From Ignavibacteria bacterium (GTDB lineage: Bacteria; Bacteroidota; Ignavibacteria; Tepidaquicellales; Tepidaquicellaceae), in NCBI GenBank assembly GCA_016709315.1, contig JADJMZ010000004.1, positions 62,001 to 126,000 of the forward strand: DNA of 64,000 nt, read 5' to 3'. Shown one piece after another: positions 47,501 through 54,480 of this stretch (position 1 is the stretch's first letter; each line of letters starts with the position of its first letter). The notes under the pieces are model-generated. The model was not told the origin of the DNA, did not search any database, and saw nothing but the letters and a program-made list of their open reading frames with translations. Made by a program: the position numbers and the translations under genes.

Positions 47501-48421
47501 TGTGTTGTATATGATTCTCTCCCCGTCAGTAGTGTTGGATTTTAATAATTTAAGTTCTTTGATTTTTGAATTCAAAATTGAAACCAGTTGCTCTCCGGAT
47601 AAATTCATCCCCTCAGGAATTCCAAGGTCATCTCCTGTTTCCTTATTCACTACATTTTCTAATACTATCCTGTCAACATAATCAAGATAATTCTTATCGT
47701 TGACCTTTACAGTTTCTACCAAATCAAAAAGCTCTAACATCTGATAATGCTCATTAAGACCGAGAGCTTTTAACAATGTTGAAAAATAGAATTTCTTTTT
47801 TCTGTCAACATAAGCGTATAAAAGATCATTGATATCCGTTGTAAACTCAACCCATGAACCTCTGAAAGGTATTACCCTCGCCGAATAAAGCTTTGTTCCG
47901 TTTGCATGAATAGATTCGCTGAAGACAACTCCCGGTGACCTGTGAAGCTGGCTCACTATCGCTCTTTCTGCTCCGTTAATTATAAAACTTCCTCTCGGAG
48001 TCATATAAGGCAGATTTCCAAGATACACATCATTTTCTATTGTATAATTATATTCTTTCGCTGCTGCATTCGGTTTTGTGGAAAGTCTTAATCTGGCTTT
48101 AACCTGAACTGCATAAGTAAGTCCCTGTTCCTGACACTCAATTACAGAGTAATGAGGTTTTTCCAGATAATAATCCACATATTCAAGCAATGCTGTCTCT
48201 CTTGAATCTGTTATAGGGAAATTATCTTCAAATACTTTCTGAAGTCCCTGTGATTTTCTTTTGCTTGCCGGTGTGTCTTCCTGCAAAAAATCTTTGTATG
48301 ATTGTATCTGCACATTAAGTAAATCAGGCGGATCATGCTTTATAGAAGTCTTTGCAAAAGTAAGTCTCTTGTTCTTGCTGTTTAACGGTTTTAAATTCAG
48401 TTCCATTTCTCTTGTTTCCAA
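44576..48421 (-). CDS. rpoB: DNA-directed RNA polymerase subunit beta
   Basis: Catalytic subunit with rifampicin-pocket and fork-loop regions. The 1281 residues contain the rifampicin cluster FFGTSQLSQFMDQTNPLAEMTHKRR (positions about 475-500, only partly quoted elsewhere), GRLCPIETPEGPNIGLI, GRNVLVAFMPWRGYNYEDAI, and the C-terminal GKAQFGGQRFGEMECWALQ. The order is intact and the gene looks functional. The start ATG at 48421 gives MEL-type N-terminus MNLKPLN-like sequence four to five codons in; METREMELN means two starts are possible. Confidence 0.98.
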   Translation of the reverse strand: METREMELNLKPLNSKNKRLTFAKTSIKHDPPDLLNVQIQSYKDFLQEDTPASKRKSQGLQKVFEDNFPITDSRETALLEYVDYYLEKPHYSVIECQEQGLTYAVQVKARLRLSTKPNAAAKEYNYTIENDVYLGNLPYMTPRGSFIINGAERAIVSQLHRSPGVVFSESIHANGTKLYSARVIPFRGSWVEFTTDINDLLYAYVDRKKKFYFSTLLKALGLNEHYQMLELFDLVETVKVNDKNYLDYVDRIVLENVVNKETGDDLGIPEGMNLSGEQLVSILNSKIKELKLLKSNTTDGERIIYNTVVNDDDESDLLIEKTPADQLPKDKKAAAALIESEAESARSYIEKLFFNTKKYDLGDVGRYKINYKLGLKIDPHITVLTQEDIVSIINYIRDLADGKKDVDDIDHLGNRRVRTVNEQLSAQFSLGLSRMSRTIRDKMSIHDEENLTPSKLISARPITSALASFFGTSQLSQFMDQTNPLAEMTHKRRISALGPGGLSRERAGFEVRDVHYTHYGRLCPIETPEGPNIGLISSLCIHSRINELGFIETPYRKVIDGKVKDEIEYLSAEKEDFYKIAQANEPVDEKGNFLNEKIKGRFKGDFPLLKQEEIDYMDVATNQIVSAAAALIPFLEHDDANRALMGSNMQRQAVPLLRPESPVVGTGFEEIVARDSRTMLLAEADGVVEYVAGDKIIVRYNVKEDSDESLLSFDNKKLVEYSLVKFLRTNQDTSINQRPIVTENQKVKKGDILADGSSTHNGELALGRNVLVAFMPWRGYNYEDAIIISEKLVAEDVYTSIHIEEFSLEVRDTKRGEEELTKEIPNVSEEATKDLDENGIVRIGAEVKESDILIGKVTPKGETEPTPEEKLLRAIFGDKAGDVKDASLKATPGLKGIIINKKLFSRKTRDTESKRDEKRKIDKFEAERKKEIKDLNNKISEKFDILLEGKESAGLKDKKGNVIVKSGAIFKKDTFLNLIENQGYLLNDFEYDNEWSDNKRANGLIPDIYRNYTFKQNEIEERYKRLKDKVKLGDELPTGVVKLAKVYVAKKRKLSVGDKMAGRHGNKGVVAKIVPVEDMPFMPDGTPVDIVLNPLGVPSRMNLGQLYETALGWAARNLGVKFATPIFDGATVAEIMEYLTKAGLSDNSRTDLYDGKTGDKLDQKVTVGYIYMLKLSHLVDDKMHARSIGPYSLITQQPLGGKAQFGGQRFGEMECWALQGYGAAHILQEMLTYKSDDVTGRSKVYEAIIKGDNLPEPGIPESFNVLLKELQGLCLDINLDE

Positions 48422-48448
48422 GTTTTATACCCCCGGAATTTTTAATAA

Positions 48449-48480
48449 ATAATCCCGGCTGACAAATTTGCCGGGATTAT
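48449..48480 (-). terminator. Hairpin between rplL and rpoB, possible attenuator
   Basis: ATAATCCCGGC and GCCGGGATTAT form a perfect 11-bp stem with a 10-base loop, 28 bases before the rpoB start. The minus-strand tail ATTTATTAAAAA is only moderately U-rich, so it may terminate partially. Partial termination between rplL and rpoB is known in other bacteria and adjusts ribosomal-protein to polymerase ratios. Confidence 0.7.
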
Positions 48481-48541
48481 TTTATTTTTATAAAAATATT
48501 TTTTTGTTAAATGTATTACTGTTTCGGATTGTTAAAGTGTT

Positions 48542-48913
48542 TTATTTAATTTCAACTTTTGCGCCTGCAGCCTCAAGATCAGCTTTGAGTTTGTCTGCAT
48601 CAGCTTTTGAAATATTTTCTTTAACAGGTTTTGGAGCGCTTTCGACCAATCCTTTTGCCTCAGTCAATCCAAGACCTGTAGCGTTTTTCACTGCCTTGAT
48701 AACATTGATCTTCTGTGAGCCTGCTTCTGCAAGAATTACTGTAAATTCAGTCTGTTCTTCTACCGGAGCCGCCGCCGCGCCTGCCGGTGCGCCTGCCATC
48801 ATCATTGGAGCAGCTGCCGTTACGCCGAATTTGTCTTCAAGAATCTTTTTTAATTCCGAAGCCTGGGAAAGTGTTAATTCACCTATTTTATCTGCTATTT
48901 CCTGTACTGACAT
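48542..48913 (-). CDS. rplL: 50S ribosomal protein L7/L12
   Basis: Stalk protein that recruits translation factors. In 123 residues the N-terminal dimerisation domain (about 1-32, KIGELTLSQASELKKILEDK), the alanine-rich hinge (AAPMMMAGAPAGAAAAP) and the C-terminal domain with KINVIKAVKNATGLGLTEAK and LVESAPKPVKE are all present. The length is typical. It lies 41 bases after rplJ. Confidence 0.98.
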   Translation of the reverse strand: MSVQEIADKIGELTLSQASELKKILEDKFGVTAAAPMMMAGAPAGAAAAPVEEQTEFTVILAEAGSQKINVIKAVKNATGLGLTEAKGLVESAPKPVKENISKADADKLKADLEAAGAKVEIK

Positions 48914-48954
48914 TGTATTTTATATTTTAATTTATTTTTAAAATGTGTTTAAAG

Positions 48955-49488
48955 TTATGCAGCCTGCTTTTTACCGACCTCTTCGATGACACTGAACAGA
49001 TCTCTCATCGCTGCATTTATTGATCCGACTATGCCTGAAGCAGGTGCATCAATGGAACTTAAAATTGATGATATTACTTCTTCTTTGGTCGGCAATGAAG
49101 CTAAAGTGTTAAGATTGGCTTTGCCGTATAACTCATCTTCGACAATAGCTACTTTTAGCTTTGGCTTTTCTATCTTGTCAAAAAATTTCTTTATGATCTT
49201 AGCCGGCGCAACGGGATTCGTTGTTGCAAATACTACTCCCGTAGGTCCGTGAAGCGATTCTGTTAATTTTTCCAGATGTGAAGAATATTTGCCCGACTCC
49301 TTTAAAGCTCTGACTGTCAATGTGTTCTTGACAACCTTGTACTTTACTCCTGCCTTGTAAAATTCCTTTCTGAGTTCATTAACTTCTTCGACCGTCAATC
49401 CGCTAAAATCGGTAAAGTACATCGCTTCAGAAGATTCGATCATTTCTTTTATCTCCTGAACTGCTGTTACTTTTTGTTCTTTGTTCAT
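48955..49488 (-). CDS. rplJ: 50S ribosomal protein L10
   Basis: Anchors the L7/L12 stalk to the ribosome. The 177 residues show the N-terminal TDFSGLTVEEVNELRKEF block (about 21-38), VKNTLTVRAL (about 48), and a C-terminal helix that carries L12 dimers. In other bacteria L10 represses its own operon by binding the leader; a short hairpin lies in the 100-base leader here. Confidence 0.97.
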   Translation of the reverse strand: MNKEQKVTAVQEIKEMIESSEAMYFTDFSGLTVEEVNELRKEFYKAGVKYKVVKNTLTVRALKESGKYSSHLEKLTESLHGPTGVVFATTNPVAPAKIIKKFFDKIEKPKLKVAIVEDELYGKANLNTLASLPTKEEVISSILSSIDAPASGIVGSINAAMRDLFSVIEEVGKKQAA

Positions 49489-49534
49489 TAACGATCAGTT
49501 AAATTTAAAAAATAATTGGAGCTGATTTGATTTT

Positions 49535-49556
49535 GCTTATCTGAAGCGGGATAAGC
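49535..49556 (-). promoter_or_regulatory. Hairpin in the rplJ leader
   Basis: GCTTATC and GATAAGC form a 7-bp stem around an 8-base loop, about 47 bases before the rplJ start. It has no U-tract, so it is not a terminator. It may be part of an L10-binding leader, but I could not fit the known kink-turn consensus. Confidence 0.3.
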
Positions 49557-49588
49557 ATATATATTGTGTTGAGTGCGTAAATTCTTTT

Positions 49589-50293
49589 TTATGCTGCAAC
49601 TTTTACGTTTGCATGTGTTTTGTCCACTTTGATTCCGGGACCCATTGTTGTTGAAATCGTAATGCTCTTTATATAAGTTCCTTTTGATGCTGAAGGTTTG
49701 AGCTTTACTATAGTATGGAGAAAAGCGTCTATGTTTTCTTTAAGTTTATTCTCATCAAATGATAATTTTCCGACGATCGAATGTACTATTCCGCTTTTAT
49801 CAACTCTGAAATCAATTTTCCCGGCTTTGACTTCCTTTACTGCCTGTCCTACATTTGGTGTTACTGTTCCGCTTTTAGGATTCGGCATCAGACCTCTCGG
49901 TCCGAGTACTTTTCCTATCTTTCCGAGTTCGCTCATTGTATCAGGAGCTGCAATTATAACATCAATATCTGTCCAGCCTTCCTGTATTTTCTTTATGTAA
50001 TCATCAAATCCAACGTGATCAGCCCCGGCTTCTCTTGCTTCATCATGCTTTTCAGGTTTCGCAATCACAAGCACTCTGACTGTTTTACCCGTTCCGTTTG
50101 GCAATGAAACAGTTCCTCTGACTACCTGATCTGCATGTTTCGGATCAACGCCAAGTCTTACCGCTACATCAACTGATTCATCAAACTTAGCCGGCTTTGC
50201 CTGCTTCAATTTTGATACTGCATCCGTTAAACTATATTCTACAGCAACATCTATTTTCTTATTTGTCTCTTTTTGTTTCTTAGTTAATTTCAT
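49589..50293 (-). CDS. rplA: 50S ribosomal protein L1
   Basis: Forms the mobile L1 stalk near the ribosomal exit site. The 234 residues include VDVAVRLGVDPKHADQVVRG (about 43-62), LPNGTGKTVRVLV, and LGPRGLMPNPKSGTVTPNV (about 132-150), with the C-terminal KGTYIKSITISTTMGPGIKV. Full length. It is 26 bases after rplK. Confidence 0.98.
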   Translation of the reverse strand: MKLTKKQKETNKKIDVAVEYSLTDAVSKLKQAKPAKFDESVDVAVRLGVDPKHADQVVRGTVSLPNGTGKTVRVLVIAKPEKHDEAREAGADHVGFDDYIKKIQEGWTDIDVIIAAPDTMSELGKIGKVLGPRGLMPNPKSGTVTPNVGQAVKEVKAGKIDFRVDKSGIVHSIVGKLSFDENKLKENIDAFLHTIVKLKPSASKGTYIKSITISTTMGPGIKVDKTHANVKVAA

Positions 50294-50319
50294 AATTAAA
50301 AAATTTTAAAATTATAATT

Positions 50320-50745
50320 TTAATTTTCTATTGTAATTCCCATGCTTCTTGCTGTTCCGGCGACAAGCTTCATCGCTGCTTCTACATCGTGCACATTAAG
50401 ATCAGGCATTTTCGTTTCCGCTATTTCCTTCAATTGCTTTTTTGTTACCTTGCCAACTTTATTCTTGTTAGGAACTCCCGATCCTTTTTCGATTCCAGCC
50501 GCCTTGATCAGCAATACTGCCGCCGGCGGAGTTTTTGTAATAAATGTAAATGACTTATCCGAAAAAACCGTTATCACTACCGGAATTATAAGACCTTTTT
50601 TATCCTGTGTTCTCGCATTAAATTGTTTGCAGAACTCCATGCCGTTTACTCCTCTTTGTCCAAGTGCCGGTCCTACCGGAGGAGCCATTGTCGCTGATCC
50701 TGCAGGAATCTGCAGCTTTACAAAACCTGTTATCTTCTTTGCCAT
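50320..50745 (-). CDS. rplK: 50S ribosomal protein L11
   Basis: Binds 23S rRNA at the GTPase-associated centre. In 141 residues the N-terminal KLQIPAGSATMAPPVGPALGQ (about 10-30) and FITKTPPAAVLLIKAA (about 69-84), plus the C-terminal GTARSMGITI, are all conserved. It follows nusG with a 25-base gap. Confidence 0.98.
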   Translation of the reverse strand: MAKKITGFVKLQIPAGSATMAPPVGPALGQRGVNGMEFCKQFNARTQDKKGLIIPVVITVFSDKSFTFITKTPPAAVLLIKAAGIEKGSGVPNKNKVGKVTKKQLKEIAETKMPDLNVHDVEAAMKLVAGTARSMGITIEN

Positions 50746-50770
50746 TTTCTAAAAATATTATTTTTAAATT

Positions 50771-51427
50771 TTATTTTTCTTTTTCAATCTGACCTAACTC
50801 AAGCTCAATTGGAGTCTTTCTTCCGAATATGCTTACCATTACCTTTACTTTAAGCTTTTCAAGATTCACTTCAAGTATGTTTCCGCTGAAATTATTGAAA
50901 GGTCCGCTTGTAACTTTTACCGGATCCCCGACATTCAGGAATACATCTAATTTATCCTCATCTGCCTCATCATTGAGTATAGCTTTGATCCTTTTTACTT
51001 CCAACGCCTTAAGCGGAATTGGCTCAAGTCTTTTTCCTTTAACGCTTTTCGAACCAACCATATTTATTATTGACGGTGTTTTTGAAACAAAATCTCTGAT
51101 CTTGTCATCAAGATCAGCTTCTATGAGAATATAACCGGGAAGAAAATTTTTAAGTCTGATCTTCTTCTTGCCAGCTTTTACTTCAAATACTTTTTCAAGA
51201 GGTATAAGCACATTGTTTATCCTGTCTTCAAGTTTTTCAGTCCTTATCTCATTATCAAGATATGCTTTAACTTTGTTTTCGTGACCTGAAATGATTCTTA
51301 CTGCATACCATTTGAACTTCCCCGACTCCTCTTCATGGGTTTCTGTTTCTTCATTTTTATCAGCTTCCTGTACAGGATTTATTTCCGTTTCTGTCAAGGT
51401 TTTATCGTTAATTTTTTCTTCTGTCAT
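50771..51427 (-). CDS. nusG: Transcription termination/antitermination protein NusG
   Basis: Binds RNA polymerase and couples it with ribosomes or Rho. The NGN domain begins at FKWYAVRIISGHENKV (about 39-54) and the KOW domain includes VGDPVKVTSGPFNNFSGNIL (about 160-180). The 218-residue protein has an extra acidic N-terminal tail of about 36 residues (NEETETHEEESGK), longer than the usual 175-190 residues. It is cotranscribed with secE, 17 bases upstream. Confidence 0.96.
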   Translation of the reverse strand: MTEEKINDKTLTETEINPVQEADKNEETETHEEESGKFKWYAVRIISGHENKVKAYLDNEIRTEKLEDRINNVLIPLEKVFEVKAGKKKIRLKNFLPGYILIEADLDDKIRDFVSKTPSIINMVGSKSVKGKRLEPIPLKALEVKRIKAILNDEADEDKLDVFLNVGDPVKVTSGPFNNFSGNILEVNLEKLKVKVMVSIFGRKTPIELELGQIEKEK

Positions 51428-51444
51428 TTAAGCTTTTATCCTCT

Positions 51445-51627
51445 TTAAAATATTGCCTTAAGAAGTTCACTGATTCCTTTGTCTATGATGTAAACTATCA
51501 CAGCCGAAATCAGCATCGTTACAACAACTACTTTTGTAGAATCTATAAGTTCCTCTTTCTTGGGCCAGGAAACTTTCTTCATCTCTTTGTAAATATCTGT
51601 GAAAAAATTTATTATCTTATCTTTCAT
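51445..51627 (-). CDS. secE: Preprotein translocase subunit SecE
   Basis: Essential small subunit of the SecYEG channel. The 60 residues hold the amphipathic FFTDIYKEMKKVSWPKKEEL segment (about 8-27) and one membrane helix (TKVVVVTMLISAVIVYIIDKG). A single-helix form is usual outside Proteobacteria. It precedes nusG in the standard order and follows tRNA-Trp by 44 bases. Confidence 0.95.
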   Translation of the reverse strand: MKDKIINFFTDIYKEMKKVSWPKKEELIDSTKVVVVTMLISAVIVYIIDKGISELLKAIF

Positions 51628-51671
51628 TATGATTCGTATTTTTGCTTAAAATGGTTTGATCCTTCTGAATG

Positions 51672-51744
51672 CACGGGAGGAGGGACTCGAACCCCCAACC
51701 AACGGTTTTGGAGACCGCTACTCTACCAATTGAGCTACACCCGC
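51672..51744 (-). tRNA. tRNA-Trp(CCA)
   Basis: A 73-base cloverleaf with anticodon CCA in loop CTCCAAA, anticodon stem GCGGT/ACCGT, T-loop TTCGAGT and discriminator G. The acceptor stem has a G1-U72 wobble and an apparent U6-U67 mismatch. The 3-prime CCA is not encoded. Lies between rpmG and secE. Confidence 0.95.
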
Positions 51745-51747
51745 ATT

Positions 51748-51921
51748 TTATTTGGACTCACGGTGCATTATGTGCTGCTTTGTCCATTTACAGTATTTCT
51801 TCATCTCTAATCTTTCCTTTGAATTAATCCTGCTCTTTGATGAGACATATACCGATTTACCCTTATGCGGACCTTCTACGCTGACAAGCTTAATTTTGAT
51901 TCTTGATCCTTCTTTTGCCAT
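51748..51921 (-). CDS. rpmG: 50S ribosomal protein L33
   Basis: A 57-residue ribosomal protein, MAKEGSRIKIKLVSVEG at the start and RLEMKKYCKWTKQHIMHRES near the end, both typical of L33. It has one Cys only, so it is the zinc-free form of the family. It lies between tRNA-Thr and tRNA-Trp, the usual place in this cluster, 3 bases from the tRNA-Trp 5-prime end. Confidence 0.95.
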   Translation of the reverse strand: MAKEGSRIKIKLVSVEGPHKGKSVYVSSKSRINSKERLEMKKYCKWTKQHIMHRESK

Positions 51922-52062
51922 TATATATTAGAATATTATTTTACTAAAAATTTTTACTTCAGGTTTAATACAGGTTATATCTATGATAAAATCGAAATGA
52001 TATTAATAACTCTGCTTTGAAGAACTGTTTTATAATTTTTTATCTTGAAATATTTCAGTTAG

Positions 52063-52135
<73 letters not shown>

Positions 52136-52222
52136 ATTTTAAGAGCTAAATTCAGACCCGATCTCCTTTTTTTAAACGAAAAATCCAATTGCTGTAATCT
52201 GATTTTCTTCAGGTCTTCTTTG

Positions 52223-52295
52223 AGCGGGAGACGAGACTCGAACTCGCGACCAACAGCTTGGAAGGCTGTGACTCTACCAACTGAGTTACTCCCGC
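52223..52295 (-). tRNA. tRNA-Gly(TCC)
   Basis: A 73-base cloverleaf with acceptor GCGGGAG/CTCCCGC, anticodon TCC in loop CTTCCAA with stem ACAGC/GCTGT, T-loop TTCGAGT and discriminator U. CCA is not encoded. It lies 87 bases upstream of tRNA-Thr. Confidence 0.96.
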
Positions 52296-52350
52296 ATTAA
52301 ATCCTATGAATTTTCAGCTTTCTAATTATCCCTTATTCTCAATGCTGAAG

Positions 52351-52433
52351 TGGGTAGGGAAGGATTCGAACCTCCGAAGACAATTGTCGACAGATTTACA
52401 GTCTGTTGCGTTTAACCACTTCGCTACCTACCC
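52351..52433 (-). tRNA. tRNA-Tyr(GTA)
   Basis: An 83-base class II tRNA with acceptor GGGTAGG/CCTACCC, anticodon GTA in loop CTGTAAA, a long variable arm, T-loop TTCGAAT and discriminator A. First of the tRNA series that opens the cluster. Confidence 0.96.
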
Positions 52434-52733
52434 TACTATACTCGTACTTTTATCTGTTTTGTATATAAAGATTGCGAAAAGATTTATAAAATATCAAATT
52501 TATCTTTTTAAATCAATAGAATTATTGATAACTTTATTAAATTTTTCTCTCTGCCTTACAAGTTAATCAATCTTTTAATAAAATATTACTCTTTTAAACG
52601 GTATTTATATTTAAATTTCTCATTTCAAGAATTTGTACGTTTAGGGTAAAAAAGTGAAAAACCTTTTTAAGTTTTCTGCAAATATTCATTTCACTTCGAC
52701 TTTTTATACTAATCTAAATAAATTTAAATTGGT

Positions 52734-52894
52734 GAGACTTCTGAAAAACTCTTACTGTCATCCCCGCCCGCCTTGCCGCGAGGCAGGCGTGCTTTTAGCG
52801 GGGATCCAATCATTGAAAACTATCTTAAAAATGGATTCCCGCCAGGAGCATGCGGGAATGACAATCCAAGGAGAGTTAGTTTTTCAGAAGTCTC
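52734..52894. mobile_element. MITE-like element, 161 bp, with target-site duplication
   Basis: Perfect 17-bp terminal inverted repeats GAGACTTCTGAAAAACT are flanked on both sides by a direct TTGGT (52729-52733 and 52895-52899), consistent with a 5-bp target duplication. Inside lie further GC-rich inverted arms: TGTCATCCCCGC against GCGGGAATGACA, and GCGGGGATCCA against TGGATTCCCGC, each with one mismatch. There is no room for a transposase, so it is a non-autonomous element mobilised in trans, or an old insertion. GC content differs sharply from the surroundings. Confidence 0.85.
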
Positions 52895-52975
52895 TTGGTA
52901 TAAAATGTTAAATAAAACCGGATCTTCATTTACGCATTTCAAGTGATCGTTTCCTGATTTTATTAATTAATATCT

Positions 52976-54457
52976 TCAATCTTTCAACTGCTCTTTCTTA
53001 ATATTTGTCTTTTTTAAATTCGCTTTGTTTATTCCCGGAATACTCAGACTGTTCTTCAAGTCAGGATCGAGAGTATAAAGAACATTTCCGTTCGGATCGA
53101 ACTTCTGCGCAGCATAGGACTTGAATTCGTTATTCCAGCCCATGTAAAAGTTTATTATGTTTCCTGTTGAATCCATTCCGAGTATTGATGCAGAATTGTA
53201 TGTTCCCGGCTCTCTTCCGTTAAGGAATGATGGTATGAACGTATTCGACCAGCTTTCGTTGACAGGTGGATTGCTGCCGCTGACAGGATACTTCACCATC
53301 CAGAATCCGTTCGGAGCTCTGTCACACGAACCCGTTACATATAGCGAATCATCTTTTATCAGTACAGATGACGCCCTGTCATTTCCGGGAGTTTTTGAAG
53401 GGTAATCAAAGAAATTCACCCATTCACGGTTCTTCTCGCTGACTCTGTATTTGATCGTTACGAAATCTTTCCCTGTGCTTCCGTTTTCGGAATAACCCGT
53501 AACATAGATCTGCGTTCCCTGCTTGTTAACCGTAACTGCCGTTGCAATATCATTGCCGTTATAAATATCGTTATTGTAAACATCCGACCAAAGTACATTC
53601 GTGAGCAGATCATTATTGAAACAGATTGTTAAAATATCCGATACGTTGCTCTGCGTTACATTATCTGAATGACCGATCACAACTGTCCTGGATTTAGTTA
53701 TCGGACTTCTCGATAAATTTGCAAAAGTAAATCCTGTCGGATAATCATCTGTTCCTGCTTTTTTGTAAAACCTGCTTGAAGAAAATGCACCGCTTTTTTC
53801 ATAAGATACAAGCAGCAGATCATTCATATAATCCGGACCCTGATAAGCGTATCCCATCAGATAAACATATCCCTCATCCACAAGAATATCCGTTGCGACA
53901 TCATCTTCAAGAAACCTTGAAAAGTTTGATGTGTTAAGCCATTCCTGATTGCCGAATCTATCATATTTAACAGAAAGGAAATCTTTTCTGTCTTTCTCAC
54001 CGGTGATGTATCCTCCGACATAAATATTCTGAGCTTGGTCTAAAGTTATTCCAAATCCTTTTGATTCCCTGAAGTCGTCTACTGTTTTTGTCCAGATAAT
54101 ATTGCCGTTTATTGCGTCATGTTTTATTGTTACAATGCTGTTTCTTTGTTTTGCATTGTCATAGACAAAACCTGTGACATAAACATTATACGGAAAATCT
54201 CCTTCAACTATAATATCCATTCCTTTGTCATTTCCAAATGGGTTAATAAAAGTATTTTCCCAAACTTGACGCAACTGGTCATCGAACTTTTTAGTTTTTA
54301 TATATTTTGTTGTCTCATTTATAACTGTATCTCCTGTTACATACAAAAACCCATTGTTATCAACATAAGTTTTAAAAGGATAATCCTGTGCAAACTGTGC
54401 TTTAAGAAAGCCACAAAGACAAAACAAGAATACCTGAAGTAAAATTATTTTTTTCAT
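52976..54457 (-). CDS. SBBP-repeat secreted protein without sorting domain
   Basis: A 493-residue exported protein with a signal peptide (IILLQVFLFCLCGFLKAQ). The rest is a series of about 50-residue beta-propeller units with cores like NVYVTGFVYD, NIYVGGYITGEKD, VYLMGYAYQG and QIYVTGYSENG, as in SBBP repeats. Unlike the related gene at 14.7-16.4 kb it ends in a basic tail (INKANLKKTNIKKEQLKD) with no NYPNPFNP domain, so T9SS targeting is not evident. It lies just downstream of the frameshifted YCF48-repeat gene and may be part of the same unit. Confidence 0.8.
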   Translation of the reverse strand: MKKIILLQVFLFCLCGFLKAQFAQDYPFKTYVDNNGFLYVTGDTVINETTKYIKTKKFDDQLRQVWENTFINPFGNDKGMDIIVEGDFPYNVYVTGFVYDNAKQRNSIVTIKHDAINGNIIWTKTVDDFRESKGFGITLDQAQNIYVGGYITGEKDRKDFLSVKYDRFGNQEWLNTSNFSRFLEDDVATDILVDEGYVYLMGYAYQGPDYMNDLLLVSYEKSGAFSSSRFYKKAGTDDYPTGFTFANLSRSPITKSRTVVIGHSDNVTQSNVSDILTICFNNDLLTNVLWSDVYNNDIYNGNDIATAVTVNKQGTQIYVTGYSENGSTGKDFVTIKYRVSEKNREWVNFFDYPSKTPGNDRASSVLIKDDSLYVTGSCDRAPNGFWMVKYPVSGSNPPVNESWSNTFIPSFLNGREPGTYNSASILGMDSTGNIINFYMGWNNEFKSYAAQKFDPNGNVLYTLDPDLKNSLSIPGINKANLKKTNIKKEQLKD

Positions 54458-54480
54458 GATTGTGTTTTTAGTTTAAAGAT

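Noticed and set aside
52654..52911. Open frame of 85 codons on the plus strand
   Set aside because: It runs through the MITE-like inverted repeat; the reading frame is a by-product of the repeat and has no homologous features.
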